64,000 nt of DNA from Siphonodentalium dalli (GCA_032622095.1 CP136062.1:150778875-150842874), one strand, 5' to 3'. Shown: positions 42,330 to 55,605, counted from the stretch's first letter. The notes: generated from the sequence alone by a model not told the origin. Numbers and translations are program-made.

Positions 42330-43690
42330 ATCTGTCAAGCTGTCCCGAAAAGTTTTCCAGGGCTTATGTCGAACAATTATCAATGGATTTCTTTGATTTT
42401 TTGGTATATGAGTTCACAAGGGGAATATCTGAAATGAGTATGAAAACTGGGACCAGTCAGACATTTTTACCACAGTTATGACCCTTTGATTGTATTATTT
42501 TTTTGGCGTAAGCTGTCTGGGAGTTATTTCAAACAATTATCAACGGATTTGAAAGATTTTTGGTATATGGGTTTACAAGAGGAGTTTCTGAAACGAGTTC
42601 GCAAATTAGGCCTGGCCATACATTTTTGCCAGAGTTACGGCCCTTTGAACATGATGTTTTGGCTTTTAAATTTTAATCCCCAACAATATCAAATATGAAC
42701 CAATCTCAAACAAATATTAATTGATATAAATTATTTTGTTAGCATAATTTTAAAATGCCCATCCCCAACTTTGCCCTCCTTGGCGGGGGATACCGCCATT
42801 GGCAACTGCCTCTTTTTATGTTTACCCATACCATAGTATGGTAAACATAATGTCGACGTCCGGATTGACCACTCGTCGTGCGTCTGTCCGTCCGTCTGTC
42901 TGTCTGTCCGTAGACACTTTACGCATGGTGCGATAACTCAAAAAAATTTCTATCCGATCGGAAACAAATTTTGTATATGAGTTTCTCAGACCAAAATACA
43001 GATAAAGTTCAAATATGGGTTTGATCCGAATTTTTTTTACGGAGTTATGGCCCTTTTTCGACTTCGAATTCACGCATGCTGTCATAACTCGAACAATTTT
43101 TATCTGATCGGAACCAAATTTTTTATATGAGTTTCTCAGACCAAAATACAGATCGAGTTCGAATATGGGTTTGATCCAATTTATTTTAAAGGAGTTATGA
43201 CCCTTTTTTCGAAAATAAAATAAAAACAAAAAAAAATCCGATGCTACCGGTATAACCGAAGTATATTTTGTCCGATTGTGTTCATATTTGATATGTAGGT
43301 TTATGATGACAGGCCCCTCATCTGTATAGTTTTTGGTATTAATTGGTTGATCGGTTTATAAAATAATTAACCCTTTACACACATGCTATCCAATGCAATA
43401 AGTTGAACATATTTCTTCTGATCTGGCTCATATTTCTTACCTAGGTTTTTCTTAGCACATTCTTAGTCTGTATGGTTTTGGTATTGTTTAATTAACCCTT
43501 TTCACTCTTATGTTTACTTAGAATTCACCCAAGCTGCTACGACTCAAAACATTTTTCATCTGATCAGCACCAAATTTGGTATATGAATTTATCACCCCTA
43601 AATACAGATCGAGTTCGAATATGGGTTTGATCCGATATATTTTAACAGAGTTATGACCCTTTATAATTCAAGTAATTACTGCTGGGAATT
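42330..43690. repeat. Tandem repeat field T2, block 2
   Basis: About seven diverged units of 140-170 bp. Typical words are 'tttttggtatatgagttt', 'accaaaatacagat', 'gttcgaatatgggtttgatc' and 'gagttatggcccttt', with 'cgtctgtccgtccgtctgtc' at 42880-42910. The ~135-codon minus frame at 42822-43229 is a product of the repeat. Confidence 0.82.
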
Positions 43691-45395
43691 TTACGACAAC
43701 ATATCTGGCAGACCTAGTGTGTTATTGAAATGAGTTAATTATCACTATGGACATGCTATAAAGCCTGATAGTGGTACTGCTGGCTGGCAGGATTTGTTAT
43801 CATATTAATGTCAAATTGATTGATGGCTATCTGGTGGAGTTCTGTTTTCTGTGCAATATTAAGTTAACCCCTTTGCTGAAACAGGTTCATTACTAAAGTT
43901 TATGTAATCACTATAGGACACCTATTCTAAAATATTAAATTGGAATAGTCCATTGTTACTTTGTAGGGATGTTTTACAGACATTGTTGTCTACATACACT
44001 GTTGTCTTATCTTAGACAAAAATTAATCCACACATTCCTCAGTTCCATGATATGTCATTGCAAATGATTAACCCTCTCCACACATCATATGGTTTTGAAG
44101 CTTTTCATTTGATCATTCTCCTATATTATGTCCAGGTTGATGGTGATCCACTTTTGATTTGCATGGATTTGGGATTAAAATTAAACCATTCCATAGACAC
44201 ATATTATGCGATAGACAGATATAATATTATCCCTTTCACTTTGATCCAGGTTCAGTAAGGGTTTCAATAAATCACCAATTATATATTCATCATTAGAGGG
44301 AATGTCTTATTTTGAAATTCCCTCAGTTGCATTTGGGCTCCAGGGTAATATTAATGGTGCTGGTATTCTTGAGACTGACTTATTGTATGGGTTTCTAAAT
44401 CCAATGACATGCTTTGTATAGACCATTTTGTGTTTATCAGTTCATTAGTTTGGGTAAGATTAACCCTATTCTATCCGATTTGATAACTCAAATATTTCCA
44501 TTGATTATGTTTATACATGTAGTTCTTGGCATAGTTGACAAGAACACACTCCTAACCTGCATAGTGAGGGTCATTTGGTTTATTTGCTTAAAAATATTAA
44601 CATCCTCCGCCAATCCTGTTGACACAATGTGATAACTAAATATTTTTCACATGATCACTATATTAAGTGTGAATTGTTGAAACTTTAGCACTCATGAAAA
44701 GGTTGATGTAAGGATTTATAAAATTTATAAAAATAGCTAATCGCTATCGCCAAGGTATGGGTTAAACATCTGCCGATCGTGATCAGCCTCTCGTTTTTTT
44801 TCTATGGATGGTCCATGCTATAGTTTTCATGGGGACATTAGTCAACAGCAAAAATCAGAAACCATCCACATTTTAGTCAGTATTATATGAAACTGACGAC
44901 TATATACATGTAGAACCACTCATGCTTCAACACTGCTGAAATTATTAAAATGTTATCATTTGTCTATCATTGGGCCAATTTTCTTGCCATACATATAAAA
45001 GTCTTGTCTGTCAAGTGCACTTTGACGTAATCAGAAATAAAACTATTTTCTGCCGATGCAACAGGAACCTGTGTATCTGACTGATCCTGTCCGAATTTAG
45101 ATCACGCCATGAATTGAAAAGTTGACTTGCTCTCCCTTAGTTCTATACACAAGTGCTTCCTTACAGTCCACATAACCTTTCACATCTTACAGTTCACTCA
45201 CACATGCCTAACTCAATTAATTAATATCACTCACAGATACATACTGCTGACACACCAATCAATACTAATTTACAATACCTCTCGGTAACAATACCTTTAT
45301 GCACATTACCATACACATTATCAAACTCCCCTCTGTTCTATATAGAAGATAGATATACATATATACATGAAATCAATGTGTCTTTGATAACCTCC
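43691..45395. other. AT-rich stretch, weak T2-like remains, no gene
   Basis: Phrases such as 'ttaaccctctccacacatc' and 'gatccacttttgattt' hint at very old T2 units up to about 44640. 44650-45395 shows nothing I can name. Confidence 0.35.
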
Positions 45396-45399
45396 CTAT

Positions 45400-48300
45400 T
45401 TATAAAGCTTCCAAAAATACAAGTGGTGATGCTCCTAACTTTGTTAAGCAGTCCGCTAACTGGGATTTCGTTTCTATCCACTGGACTCCACTCAACACCT
45501 TCTCCTCAATAAGCTCTCGTACGGAGTTTATTTCACCTCGAAGTCTCCTTTCAGACACACATTTGTTTGATTTCACTGCCTCATAAAGTGACTTAGAATC
45601 TGTTACAAACGCCAAAGACAACTTTCTTCCAGTCAGTTCAGCAAACAGATCGGATAGAAAAACACCCACATCCAAAGCATCTGTCATTGCCAAAGTTTCA
45701 GCAGCCAGAGTGCTACGAGCAACTCTGCGAATTCTTTTAGAGTTCCAAGATATAGGTGAGAATGATCCATTGGTGTCACATAGTAGAATAACATGTCCTC
45801 CTTGGCTACCACCGTCCTTCAAATTTCCAAAAGAGGCATCACAAAATACTTTCAGTGATAGATCAGATCCCAGTTTTTGAAACTTCAGTGTTGCACTGTC
45901 CGATTTAATTCTTCCCACTAGCTTATTAACTCTCAGAACGTCCTTCACCTTTGCATCATTGATTCCAGATAACAAATTGCATACATCAAATAAAACATCT
46001 GGACGACTGTTTAGCAACACATAATACCTGTACAATCTTAGTATCACACTTTTTTCATCATCATCAAGCCTTGTGTCTTTCTGGGAAGATCTTTCCTTTG
46101 TGATATTTACAAGCTGTAAACTGTCAATATACTTTTCCTGAGAAAGAAGTATAGTGTTATTTGAATTAACAAGGTCAATTCCAACATATTGGAAAGCGTT
46201 AGAACATTCTTTGCCCATCTTCAATTCAGTTCGTATCTTTCCTATGACATCTCGTTCAAAATCCTGAACACCTCCCCAAATAAAATCATCAACATGAGTC
46301 GCCAATACACCTGTGAGGTTTCCGAGTGAGTCTTTCCAATAGAATACAGCAGGATCAAATTTTGATATACATGTATGACCACCAGTTCCGATCATCACAT
46401 TTCGAACTCTCTTGTACCATTGTAAAGATGCAGAGTCTGTATACACATTTACGAAGGTGCCACAGTTTGTTACGACACTTAGCTTCTTTTGGTGGGAGTA
46501 TAAAAATATCTCTTTCCAGTTCTTGTCCTTGTAAAAAAGCTGTTTTGATGTCCATAGAATTTGTTTTCCAACTGTTGTTTGCCATAATTGAAAAGATCAG
46601 CCTAAATGATTCTTTGGAGCATGTAGGCGAGTCCTTTTGAATTTCATCATGTAGCTCCTCAAATCCTCGTGCAACTAAACAGGCCTTGGATTTTCGACCA
46701 TCATCAGTTTGTTTCACAGTACAAACCCATCTTGTAGTTATATATTTTTGTCCTTTATTTTCCATTTCCTCAAAAACACCATTCTTAACCCAGCTTCGTA
46801 ATTCAGATTTCTTAGCCTCTTCCATGATATCATGTTCTATCACCATCACAGTTTCAGAATCATTATAGCAATTTTCATTGAATAATGTGTCCATTAGTTC
46901 AAAATTATCCACTTTGCTCAAATCAACAGACTGTTTTTCACCTTCTACATCAGATGGTGCAATGAATTCCAAATTATACCAATCCTTATTCTTTCTTGAA
47001 CTCTTGCCAGCTCTTCCAAGAATCCTAGCACACACAGCATTGGATGTTTCCATATGATTATATGATATTAACTGTCCTGGTTTCAAGGTAGGAAGTGCAC
47101 TGTTTGGATGAACATTAAGGTTCAACTAATGAATCTCCCTATTATTTGTCTGTTCATTATCAAGCTGACTTAAATCCCTCTCAGAGTCCATTTCAAAATC
47201 ACTGTCATCATGTGCGCCATCTATGTTTATAGAAATGTTCTGTTTACTCACAGAAGAATCAAGAATATTTTGTTGCGTTCTTTGCTCAATGATTGGATTT
47301 AAACTGTCATTTTCAGAATGTACCTTTTGTATCCTGCACTGATGAACTCTAACTACAGTACCTCCATTGCGGAGAAATACCAGAGCTCCATCTCCACCAA
47401 TAACTATTGCTGGTCCCTTCCACTCAGAACTATCTGGTCTCTTATAATACACCTTTTCTCCACTGACGCACGGTTCAATGGTGGGTCTGACATTCTTCCG
47501 CAAGGCTCTTCTGATTCTTTCTGAACACTCAGTTTTTGTAAATGCTTGTCTAGCAGAAAAAAGAGAATTTATATGTGTGTACACAGTCTGGCTCTTAGTA
47601 CTTCCTTCCAAAGCTGGTAGTTTAATTGTCCACTAGAACAGAAGGTAGTGAAGGGTTCTTTCCAAACACTAGCTGATATCCACTAAATCCATGAATGTTC
47701 ATCAAACTGTTCTTAGCCATCAACGCCCAATTAAGTGCAGTTTCCCAGCTAAATTTCTGATCAGATTTTAGTTTCGTCAAAGTTTCGGTAAGTGTGAAAT
47801 TGTGCCGTTCCAGGAGACCATTACTCCAAGGACTGTACGCTGGGGTAGTTTTCACCTCAATGTTAAAATTTTCACACATGTCTCTTACCTCGTCCGAATT
47901 AAATTCACCGCCATTGTCACTGAATAGCTTTTCTGGAGCTCCATAAATACTGATCCATTTCTCTATGAACTTTTCCACGAATACAGAAGTTCTTTTTTGC
48001 TCCTCATTATTGCTCCTCATTATTGCTCCAGCACTAAAATGTGCAAATTCGTCAATTATATGAAGATACCAAACTTTTGAAGGTTCCAGTTCATGTAAAT
48101 CAACAGCAACTGTCTGATTAAATTCATATGCTAACGGCAATCCAACTGCAGGCTTATGGGGTGGCCTTTTATATTTTTGACAATGTTCACATGATGCGGT
48201 CACATCTTCCAATTGCCCATTTAATTGCAGCTGAATAGACTCCCCAAACATAACAGCTTTGTCCTCATTGAGATCAAGAATAGCTCCAGCACTTCTTAGA

Positions 48301-48620
48301 GATTATTTACTCAGCAATAGAGGAATGTCAGCTAGCTGTCACAACTTCGACATCAACTTTGCATTTGGTATTCCCTATATATGCTGGAATTATAACACGT
48401 TTATTCGATCTCACTTTTCCCCCCCATCTCCAAATTTGAATAGCCGGTTACTTGTAGAAGTCTTGCACGATTGTCTATCATTCTCATCCAAACATTCCTG
48501 ATAGGTCGTTAGCCACTTTTCACCACATACAGTCTGTGTACAAGCCATATCTATAACAGCACAGTAATTGAGGTAAATCACACAGAAATGCACATATTTG
48601 TATATCGTGAGATCCATCTT
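45400..48620 (-). mobile_element. Ty1/Copia retrotransposon fossil
   Basis: An eroded pol region on the minus strand in Copia order: protease-like end (about 48.3-48.6 kb), integrase core (about 47.6-48.25 kb, with DNGGEF), the linker behind the integrase (about 47.1-47.6 kb), reverse transcriptase (about 45.9-47.1 kb, with THVDDF) and RNase H (about 45.4-45.9 kb, ending ADCLTKLG). Integrase ahead of reverse transcriptase places it in Ty1/Copia, not Gypsy. It is broken, with roughly five interruptions; no gag and no convincing LTRs were found. The moderate decay suggests an old but not ancient insertion. Confidence 0.9.
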
Positions 48621-48889
48621 GAAAGACGGGAGTGTTAACTGATAATTGCTTGGTGATCTGGGATAACCTCACAAGGAATGTAACATAGATGATACAAATT
48701 TCACGAAGTAGGACACTGTTTGGGGCGATGTTAGGCAGGATCAGTCAAGTAACCATGGTGACAACATATACACAGTTCAGATTGTTTGTTTCCAAATTTC
48801 ACTTTAATTGAAGTGAAGATGTTATTTGTCCAATGCGAGAGTGATATATGATATCGTCTTTTCCATTCTAGAACTATCCTTTTTAGCTC

Positions 48890-48940
48890 AACTTTACTTT
48901 GTAAAGTTTGAGCTATTGCCATGGCTTGGTATCCTTCGTC

Positions 48941-48981
<41 letters not shown>

Positions 48982-51900
48982 ATGTGTGATTCGTCAACAA
49001 TTTCCTTTAGCACAGGCTACAGGTCGTACCTTTGGTCGGATCATTATTAAATTTATCATAGCTGTTGACATTGACATGTAGATGGGAACGAGTCATTTGG
49101 GGGTCATTCGGACAAAAAACATGGCTGCCAGTGGCCATCTTGGATTTCAAAATTCAATCCATTAGCATGGGCTACAGATCGTACTGTTTGTCTGATCATC
49201 ATGAAATTTGTCATGGATGTTAATATTGACATGTAGATGGGAACGAGTCAATTTGGGGTCATTCGCCCAAAAAACATGGCCGCCAGCAGCCATCTTGGAT
49301 TTTACTCTTCGCATGACTAAATCCTTTGGCACGGGCTACAGGTCGTACCTTTGGTCGGATCATAATGAAATTTGTCACAGCTGTTGACATTGACATGTAG
49401 ATGGGAACGAGTAATTTGGGGGTCATTCGGACAAAAAACATGGCTGCCAGTGGCCATCTTGGATTTTAAAATTCAATCCATTAGCACAGGCTACAGGTCA
49501 TACTGTTCGTCTGATCATCATGAAATTTGTCATGGATGTTAAATATTGACATGTAGATGGGAACAAGTTATTTCGGGGTCGTTCGGCCAAAAAACATGGC
49601 CGCCAGCAGCCATCTTGGTTTTTACTCTTTGCCTGACTAAATCCTTTGGCACGGGCTACAGGTCATACCTTTGGTCAGATCATCATGAAATTTGTCATGG
49701 ATGTTAACTATGACATGTAGATGAGTCATTTTGGGGTCATTCGGCCAAAAAACATGGCTGCCAGCAGCCATCTTGGATTTTACTCTTTGCATGACTAATC
49801 CTTTGTCACGGGCTACAGGTCGTACCTTTATTCGGATCATTATGAAATTTGTCACAGATGTTGACAATGAGATGTAGATGGGAACGAGTCATTTTGGGGT
49901 CATTCGGCAAAAAACCATGGCCGCTAGTAGCCATCTTGGATTTCAAAATTCAATCCATTAGCACGGGCTACAGGCCATAGTGTTTGTCTGATCATCATGA
50001 AATTTGTCGTGGAAGTTAACATTGACATGTAAATGGGAACTAGTCATTTTGGGGTCATTCTGCAAAAAAACATGGCTGCTAGTGGCCATCTTGGATTTTA
50101 CTCTTTGCATAAATAGACCTTTCAACTTTCCACATTCCTAATCACTCGAATGACTGTAACACATGAAATTATTCCCTTTCCAAGTTGAGCTACAGTGTCA
50201 TTGACGCTTTCATTTATCTAGAAATAATGTTTTTTCTCTCCATCCGCTTGATTATCACAGCCATGGGTTGAAGGATCTGAATGAAATTTGGTATGGATAT
50301 TTATGATCACAAGGCCATTCAATGAAATGTTGGTGATATTTGAGTTTTTAGCTCAGCTTTACAATGTAAAGTTTGAGCTATTGCCATGGGTTGGTGTCCA
50401 TCGTCTTTGCGTGTGTGCATCAACAATTTCCTTTGGCATGTCCTTCAGGCTGCATTCCTCGTCCGATCTTCACCAAACTTCATAAGGAGTTTCAGGTTGA
50501 CCTATACATGTAGATGGGAACTATCCATGAATAACATGGCCGCCAGCAGCTATCTTGGATTTCAACTTTGAATCCATCGGCACACCCTACAGCCCATATT
50601 TATGGCTGGATCATTTTTAAATTTTGAAAGCACGATTGTGATCACCTGTAGATGGGAGCGATCGAATTTGACTGATTTTCGATGAAAAACATGGCCGTCT
50701 GCAGCCATCTTGAATTTTACTCTTTGGATGACTAAATCCTTTGGCAACCTTACAGACCACATCCCTCATCACCAAACTTCATATGGATCTCCGGGGTGAC
50801 CTCTAGATGGGAGCCTCCTATTTTGACTGAAATTTGTTGAAAAACATGACCACCAGCAGCCATCTTGGATTTTACTCTTTGCATGACTAAATCCTTTGGC
50901 ACACCCTACAGACCACATCCCTCATCTGATGATCACCAAACTTCAATCTTCGGGGTGACCTCTAGATGGGAGCCTCCTATTTTGACCGAAATTCGTTGAA
51001 AAACATGGCCAGCAGTGGAATTTATTCTTTGTATTACTATATCCTTTGATTGACACTTTCATTCTTCATGAGTTATTCTCCATTACCCCCCAAAACTTTC
51101 GGAGGACTATTGTAATCGGCCATGTCCGTCCGTGTGTCCGTCCGTCCATCTTGCCGGGTGCACATTTGAGTCTTAGGTGGTCAGGGGAGCAGCCTAAGAC
51201 ATTGTGCGTGTGTCTGTCCCATTCCTTGTCTGGATGTTAACTCAATTTCAAATTATCCAATCGAAACGAAACTTGGTATGTGGAATCACCATCACATTTA
51301 GGTCAAGTTGAAGGTGAAGTTTTTTTCACTTAGAAATCAGATTTTGTGTTGTTCAGATGATATCTTGAGCAATATTCAACCGAATTTCTTTATATTTGGT
51401 ACGTGGTTGTCATTTGAACAGATGCAGGTTAACTTCGATTTTAGTCATGGTCGTCCATGCAGCTTAACGTACGTCCATCAACAATTTCCATTTGCACAAC
51501 ATACAGGTCACATCTCTCAGCCGATCTTCACCAAACTTCATATGGATCTTCGGGATGACCTCTAGATGGGAGCCTCCTATTTTGACAAAATTTGTTAAAA
51601 AATAGCAGCCATCTTGGATTTCAAATTTGAATCCATCATCACACCCTGCATTTATTGGAGAATTGTTTTGAAACTTTACAGGCTTGTTTAAGATCACCTC
51701 TAGATGGGAGCTATCAAATTTGAACGATTTTCGATGAAAAACATGGCCACTGGCAGCCATCTTGGATTTTACTCTTTACATCTCTAAATCCTTTAGCACA
51801 CTCTGCAGACCACATCCCTGATCCGATCATCACCAAACTTCATATGGACCCTCGAGGTGACCTCTAAATGGGCGCCTCCCTTTTTACCCCGAAATTCGTT

Positions 51901-52130
51901 AAATAACATGGCTGCCAGCAGCCAACTTTACTCTTTGTATGACTAAATTCTTCAGCACAGCTGAGCACACCATTCAGGTCACATCTCTAATCTGATTTTC
52001 ACCAAACTTCATATGGTTTCTTCGGAGTCACCTCTATATGGGAGTTTACCATTTTTTCCGAATTCTGTTAAAAAGATGGCAGCCAGTGTCCATCTTGGAT
52101 TTTACTCTTTGTATGACTAAATCCGTAGAG
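48890..52130. repeat. Tandem repeat field T1, unit about 157 bp, some 14 or more units
   Basis: Each unit carries 'acatggc(c/t)gcca', 'agccatcttggattt', 'ctctttgcatgactaaatcc', 'gggctacaggtcgtacc' and 'acatgtagatgggaacg' or its later form 'cctctagatgggagcc'. Near-regular spacing of 151-167 bp is clear from 49120 to 50070. Two heads reading 'gtaaagtttgagctattgcc' (48898, 50367) mark separate blocks. A (tg)n run lies at 48940-48980. Short frames here have no coding meaning. Confidence 0.88.
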
Positions 52131-52151
52131 TGTTTAAGTATTACATAGACA

Positions 52152-52405
52152 CAAGCCTTGAAATAGGGTGTCTGTCATTTGCAGAATGAGGTTCCCAGAG
52201 GGTGAATTTAGTGATGCTACCCCGCATAGCGGGCTAGCATCACCAAATTCACCCTCTGGGAACCTCATTCTGCTGAGGTGTAAGCAGAATGAGGTCCCCA
52301 GAGGGTGAATTTGGTGATGCTAGCCTGCTATGCGGGGTAGCATCACTAAATTCACCCTCTGGGGACCTCATTCTGCAAATGACAGACACGCTATTTCAAG
52401 GCTTG
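52152..52405. mobile_element. hAT-type MITE, family H, with perfect 8-bp duplication (254 bp)
   Basis: CATAGACA (52144-52151 and 52406-52413) flanks TIR 'caagccttgaaatagggtgt' / 'acacgctatttcaaggcttg'. The whole element is two nested palindromes joined by 'ctgaggtgtaagcag'. This copy gives the clearest superfamily evidence for family H. Confidence 0.9.
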
Positions 52406-52413
52406 CATAGACA

Positions 52414-52979
52414 TATCAACTTTTTGCATTCCCTATCACTCCATTATCTGTATCATTTGACAATAGCCCCTCTCCAAATTGAGCTTCAGTGTCATTGACA
52501 CTTGCATTTACTTAGAAACAGTTTTTGATTGTCCGCATGTTAACTTGAGCAACAGAATTTCTTGATATTTTGTACATGGTTCACATTTGAGAAGACGCAG
52601 GTCAAGTTCGATCTGGTTATGGTCTGATGATTTTTGATAGAGTTATGCCCCTTTATTTGACTCAGAAATCGTAGTTTTTGTGTTGTCTGGATAATAAATT
52701 GAGCAATATTTCAACATAATTTCTTGATATTTGTTACGTGGTTCTTACTTGAGAAAACTTAGGCCAAGGAAGATTACTTTGACTAGCAATCTATTGGTTT
52801 TCTTCAGGTTCATGGCAACCAGATCTATCTATCTATCTACCAGATCTATCTATCTATCTACCAGATCTATCTATCTATCAACCAGATCTATCTATCTATC
52901 TACCAGATCAGGGGAGTAATCGTTCAAGCATTAGGATTTGTTATGACAAAATGCCTATATCAGGTCAGTGGATTATATA
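52414..52979. repeat. T-field remnant plus 'atctatctatct' minisatellite
   Basis: 52500-52770 has weak units with 'cttgatatttgttacgtggt'. At 52820-52912 four units of about 24 bp alternate 'accag' with 'atctatctatctatct'; this explains the repeated STRSIYL frame. Confidence 0.75.
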
Positions 52980-53381
52980 TAGTGACGCTATCCCACATAG
53001 CAGGCTAGCATCACTAAATTCACCCTCTGGGGATCTCATTCTGCTTAGGCCGCATCTTCTCTGGGAAGTTTCTTTATTATAAAATTTCTACAGAAACTTC
53101 TTCACATAGATTCTGTTTCTTTTAATTTAGTTTCTCTCTATCCTCAAATTGGCGGACGGCACATTGCATAATCGAGGTTCCCAATGGGTGTTCATCACAA
53201 TATTCATCATTTGGGAACTTCAATCTGAGTCTATGTCTCCCATAGCAGATGAGGCCATGCAGAATGAGGTCCCCAGAGGGTGAATTTGGTTATGCTCGTC
53301 CGCTATGCGGGATAGCATCACTAAATTCACCCTCTGGGGACCTAATACTGCAAATGACAGGCACATTAAACTGAGGCTTAG
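52980..53381. mobile_element. hAT-type MITE, family H, left end lost
   Basis: Starts within the palindrome ('gctatcccacatagcaggct') and ends 'gacaggcacattaaactgag'. Close to the 41587 copy ('cataatcgaggttcccaatg'). Confidence 0.7.
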
Positions 53382-53685
53382 GTGAACATTATCATACAAA
53401 TTTGTTGTGGCGTGAGAAGTTCACTGAGAACAGTCAGCTTAACAAAATATTGTGATAGATTTCACCTTCTTCACACATACATGTGTGGTTCTGTATTTGT
53501 TACGCACCAACATTCTATATTCTTGGTTCAAATAATTTATTTGTTTGGTTTCCAGGCTAGTTATAGTCATCTACCTAACATGACGAAGAGTTCCGTATAA
53601 AAATGCTTCTAAAGATGGTCTTGCTTTCGGACACTTGTCCGGAAATGCTTCTATCAATTAATATTAATTTTATATCAATATTTTA

Positions 53686-53924
53686 CCCTTTGAGTGCCAG
53701 GTCGATTTATGTATCAACCCATATACCCTGTGCCAATGCATTCTCTTATATATGCGAGTCGACCATAGGTTGCCTCGCATATATAAGAGAATGCATTGGC
53801 CTAACAATATTGTTTTTTTTTTGTTTTGTTTTTTTTACAATTTTAATAATTTATTCTTATATTCTTTAACAGACTTATTTTGTAGGTTTAGGGCCAATGA
53901 GATCGGCCCCTGGCACTCAAAGGG
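53686..53924. mobile_element. piggyBac-type MITE, family A
   Basis: TIR 'ccctttgagtgccagg' / 'cctggcactcaaaggg', TTAA intact on the right (53925-53928), eroded on the left. One hairpin module (53736-53800). Confidence 0.82.
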
Positions 53925-53928
53925 TTAA

Positions 53929-54814
53929 TTAAATAACACGACATATTGTTGTGACAATTTTTCAGATTTTTAGCTAGAGTTATGCTGCATTCTACGATCA
54001 GAACGAACATAAGGGTAAAATGTTCCAAATCCATTGTATGTATATTATACCATTCAAAATAAAATCATTAAAGACATATGTACTTGTTCGGGTGCGTGAA
54101 ACTGATAAGTTAGTATTCAGGTGCTATGCCAACTGGAGGAATGTAGCATTCTACTAACATCACCGAAAATCCGAAAATACCACTCCACAGAAAACATTGT
54201 CTGAACTACGCTAAATTGTGATTATTTACTACTCGAATCGGGATGCTTCTATTGGCGATAAACTAACGAAAACTATTTCGCCATCGGCAGTCACTGCATT
54301 TAATTAATATATAAGAATGACGGTGTGTGTTGTCAATTTAGATATAATATTTGTAAAACTACTTTGAACAAGATTATTCACCATTTCTATTTGATCACCC
54401 TACCAGAGTCCTTCACATCACTTTAATTGATAGAAGCATTTCCGGACAGCGGTCTTCGGTTCATATTTATTATGTTATACCTAGGAAACTATATGAAACA
54501 TGTTATAGGAAGAGATAGACGAGATAGACAATCTGCGTGTCTGATTTGATATACCCACATGTCCATGTTTCTTAATGCAAATTAATCACTTATACATGTG
54601 TTATGATGTATACACGCTCTTTGAATGGTAAAGTATATATACGCTCTTTACTATAGTTAAATTATTGAGTTTCACATGCTCGCCAATCACATATAAACGC
54701 TCTTTACTGTAGTTAAACTATTCAGTTCTGCATACACGCGGGTCTACAGTGGGTTTATGTAGATAGCAATATGACATTAATTGACAAGTCACATGTGAAT
54801 GCTCTTCACATAGG
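53929..54814. other. Intergenic, nothing recognised
   Basis: Contains a short direct repeat 'acgctctttactatagttaa' (about 54640-54720) but no gene. Confidence 0.4.
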
Positions 54815-54928
54815 ACTCTCAGTGAGAGCTTTCCGATGAATGGCAACAAGCCATATTTCCGACTAAATCCTGAAAAATTACCCATAATTCGGCTGTGGTT
54901 AAGAAGTTGATTATTTAGGGCATTACTG
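54815..54928. mobile_element. mariner-type MITE, right half only
   Basis: From 'gagctttccgatgaatggca' through 'gattatttagggcattactg'-TA. The left arm is absent. Confidence 0.7.
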
Positions 54929-54984
54929 TACACAAAGAACCATATATAACAACTTGATAATGATAGCAAAAATGAGCAAAAGCC

Positions 54985-55415
54985 ATTTACTCATTTTCAT
55001 TATACATGTTTAAAATGCCCAGATCACATTATAAACAACATATTCCATATTAAATACCACTTGGAAGAGGAACTATAACTCTATATATTTTCCACCAGAA
55101 TACGGAACAGCTGTGGCCAAGGAGTGTCCACTAAGTGATAGAGATTATCAGATTCACACCAAGATTCTCACCATTTTTTGCCCCAGAAGATAGAGTTATT
55201 CCCCTTCCATTGATAATAATAAGCTGGTAATACAGACCAGATCAAAATTAAGCACAGAACATATGTTGGTACCTTGACAAAAACAACATGTTCACAGTTT
55301 ATTCAACCGGATAAGTTGATAATACATTGTTTTGGAGCTTCCTCTTTCAAATGGTATATAATATAGAATATGTTGTATATCATGTGATCTGGGTATTTGA
55401 AAATTAAGTGGGCCT
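54985..55415. mobile_element. TIR element, family C, copy 1
   Basis: Inverted ends contain 'tgcccagatcacattat' and 'atgtgatctgggtattt', then 'acatattccatatta' / 'tatagaatatgttgtat'. TTAA follows the right end (55416-55419). A second copy in opposite orientation is at 62489-62926. No coding capacity. Confidence 0.65.
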
Positions 55416-55449
55416 TTAATGAAATTGAATCATGTCTTCTCCTCGACAG

Positions 55450-55508
55450 ATATGTTTCAGGCTGTCTCTGAGATGTATTTGAAACAACATCATAATTCAG
55501 ATCACTGA
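55450..55508 (+). CDS. Possible terminal coding exon of an unidentified gene
   Basis: 'gtcttctcctcgacag' ends at 55449. If the preceding intron is phase 1, the exon reads DMFQAVSEMYLKQHHNSDH and stops at TGA 55506-55508. The next AATAAA is at 56876, which would put the 34/36-bp minisatellite in the 3' UTR. No upstream exon was found, so this rests on splice signal and composition only. Confidence 0.3.
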
Positions 55509-55605
55509 GCTGGTATAAAGGATGCCATTATATCACTCAGAGGAAGGAACGAAATGACTTCTTTACAGCACAAGTGAAGAGCAGTAACAGAGTCATGAAT
55601 TCAAG

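Noticed and set aside
42822-43229. 135-codon minus frame with repeated phrases
   Set aside because: Repeat field T2 read in a frame; phrases repeat with the DNA unit.
48940-48980. (TG)n run as a regulatory element
   Set aside because: Simple microsatellite inside a repeat field; no evidence of function.
53531-53600. Second possible terminal exon (after 'tttggtttccag')
   Set aside because: Only 13 codons, no downstream poly(A) support, and it lies between MITEs; too weak to list.
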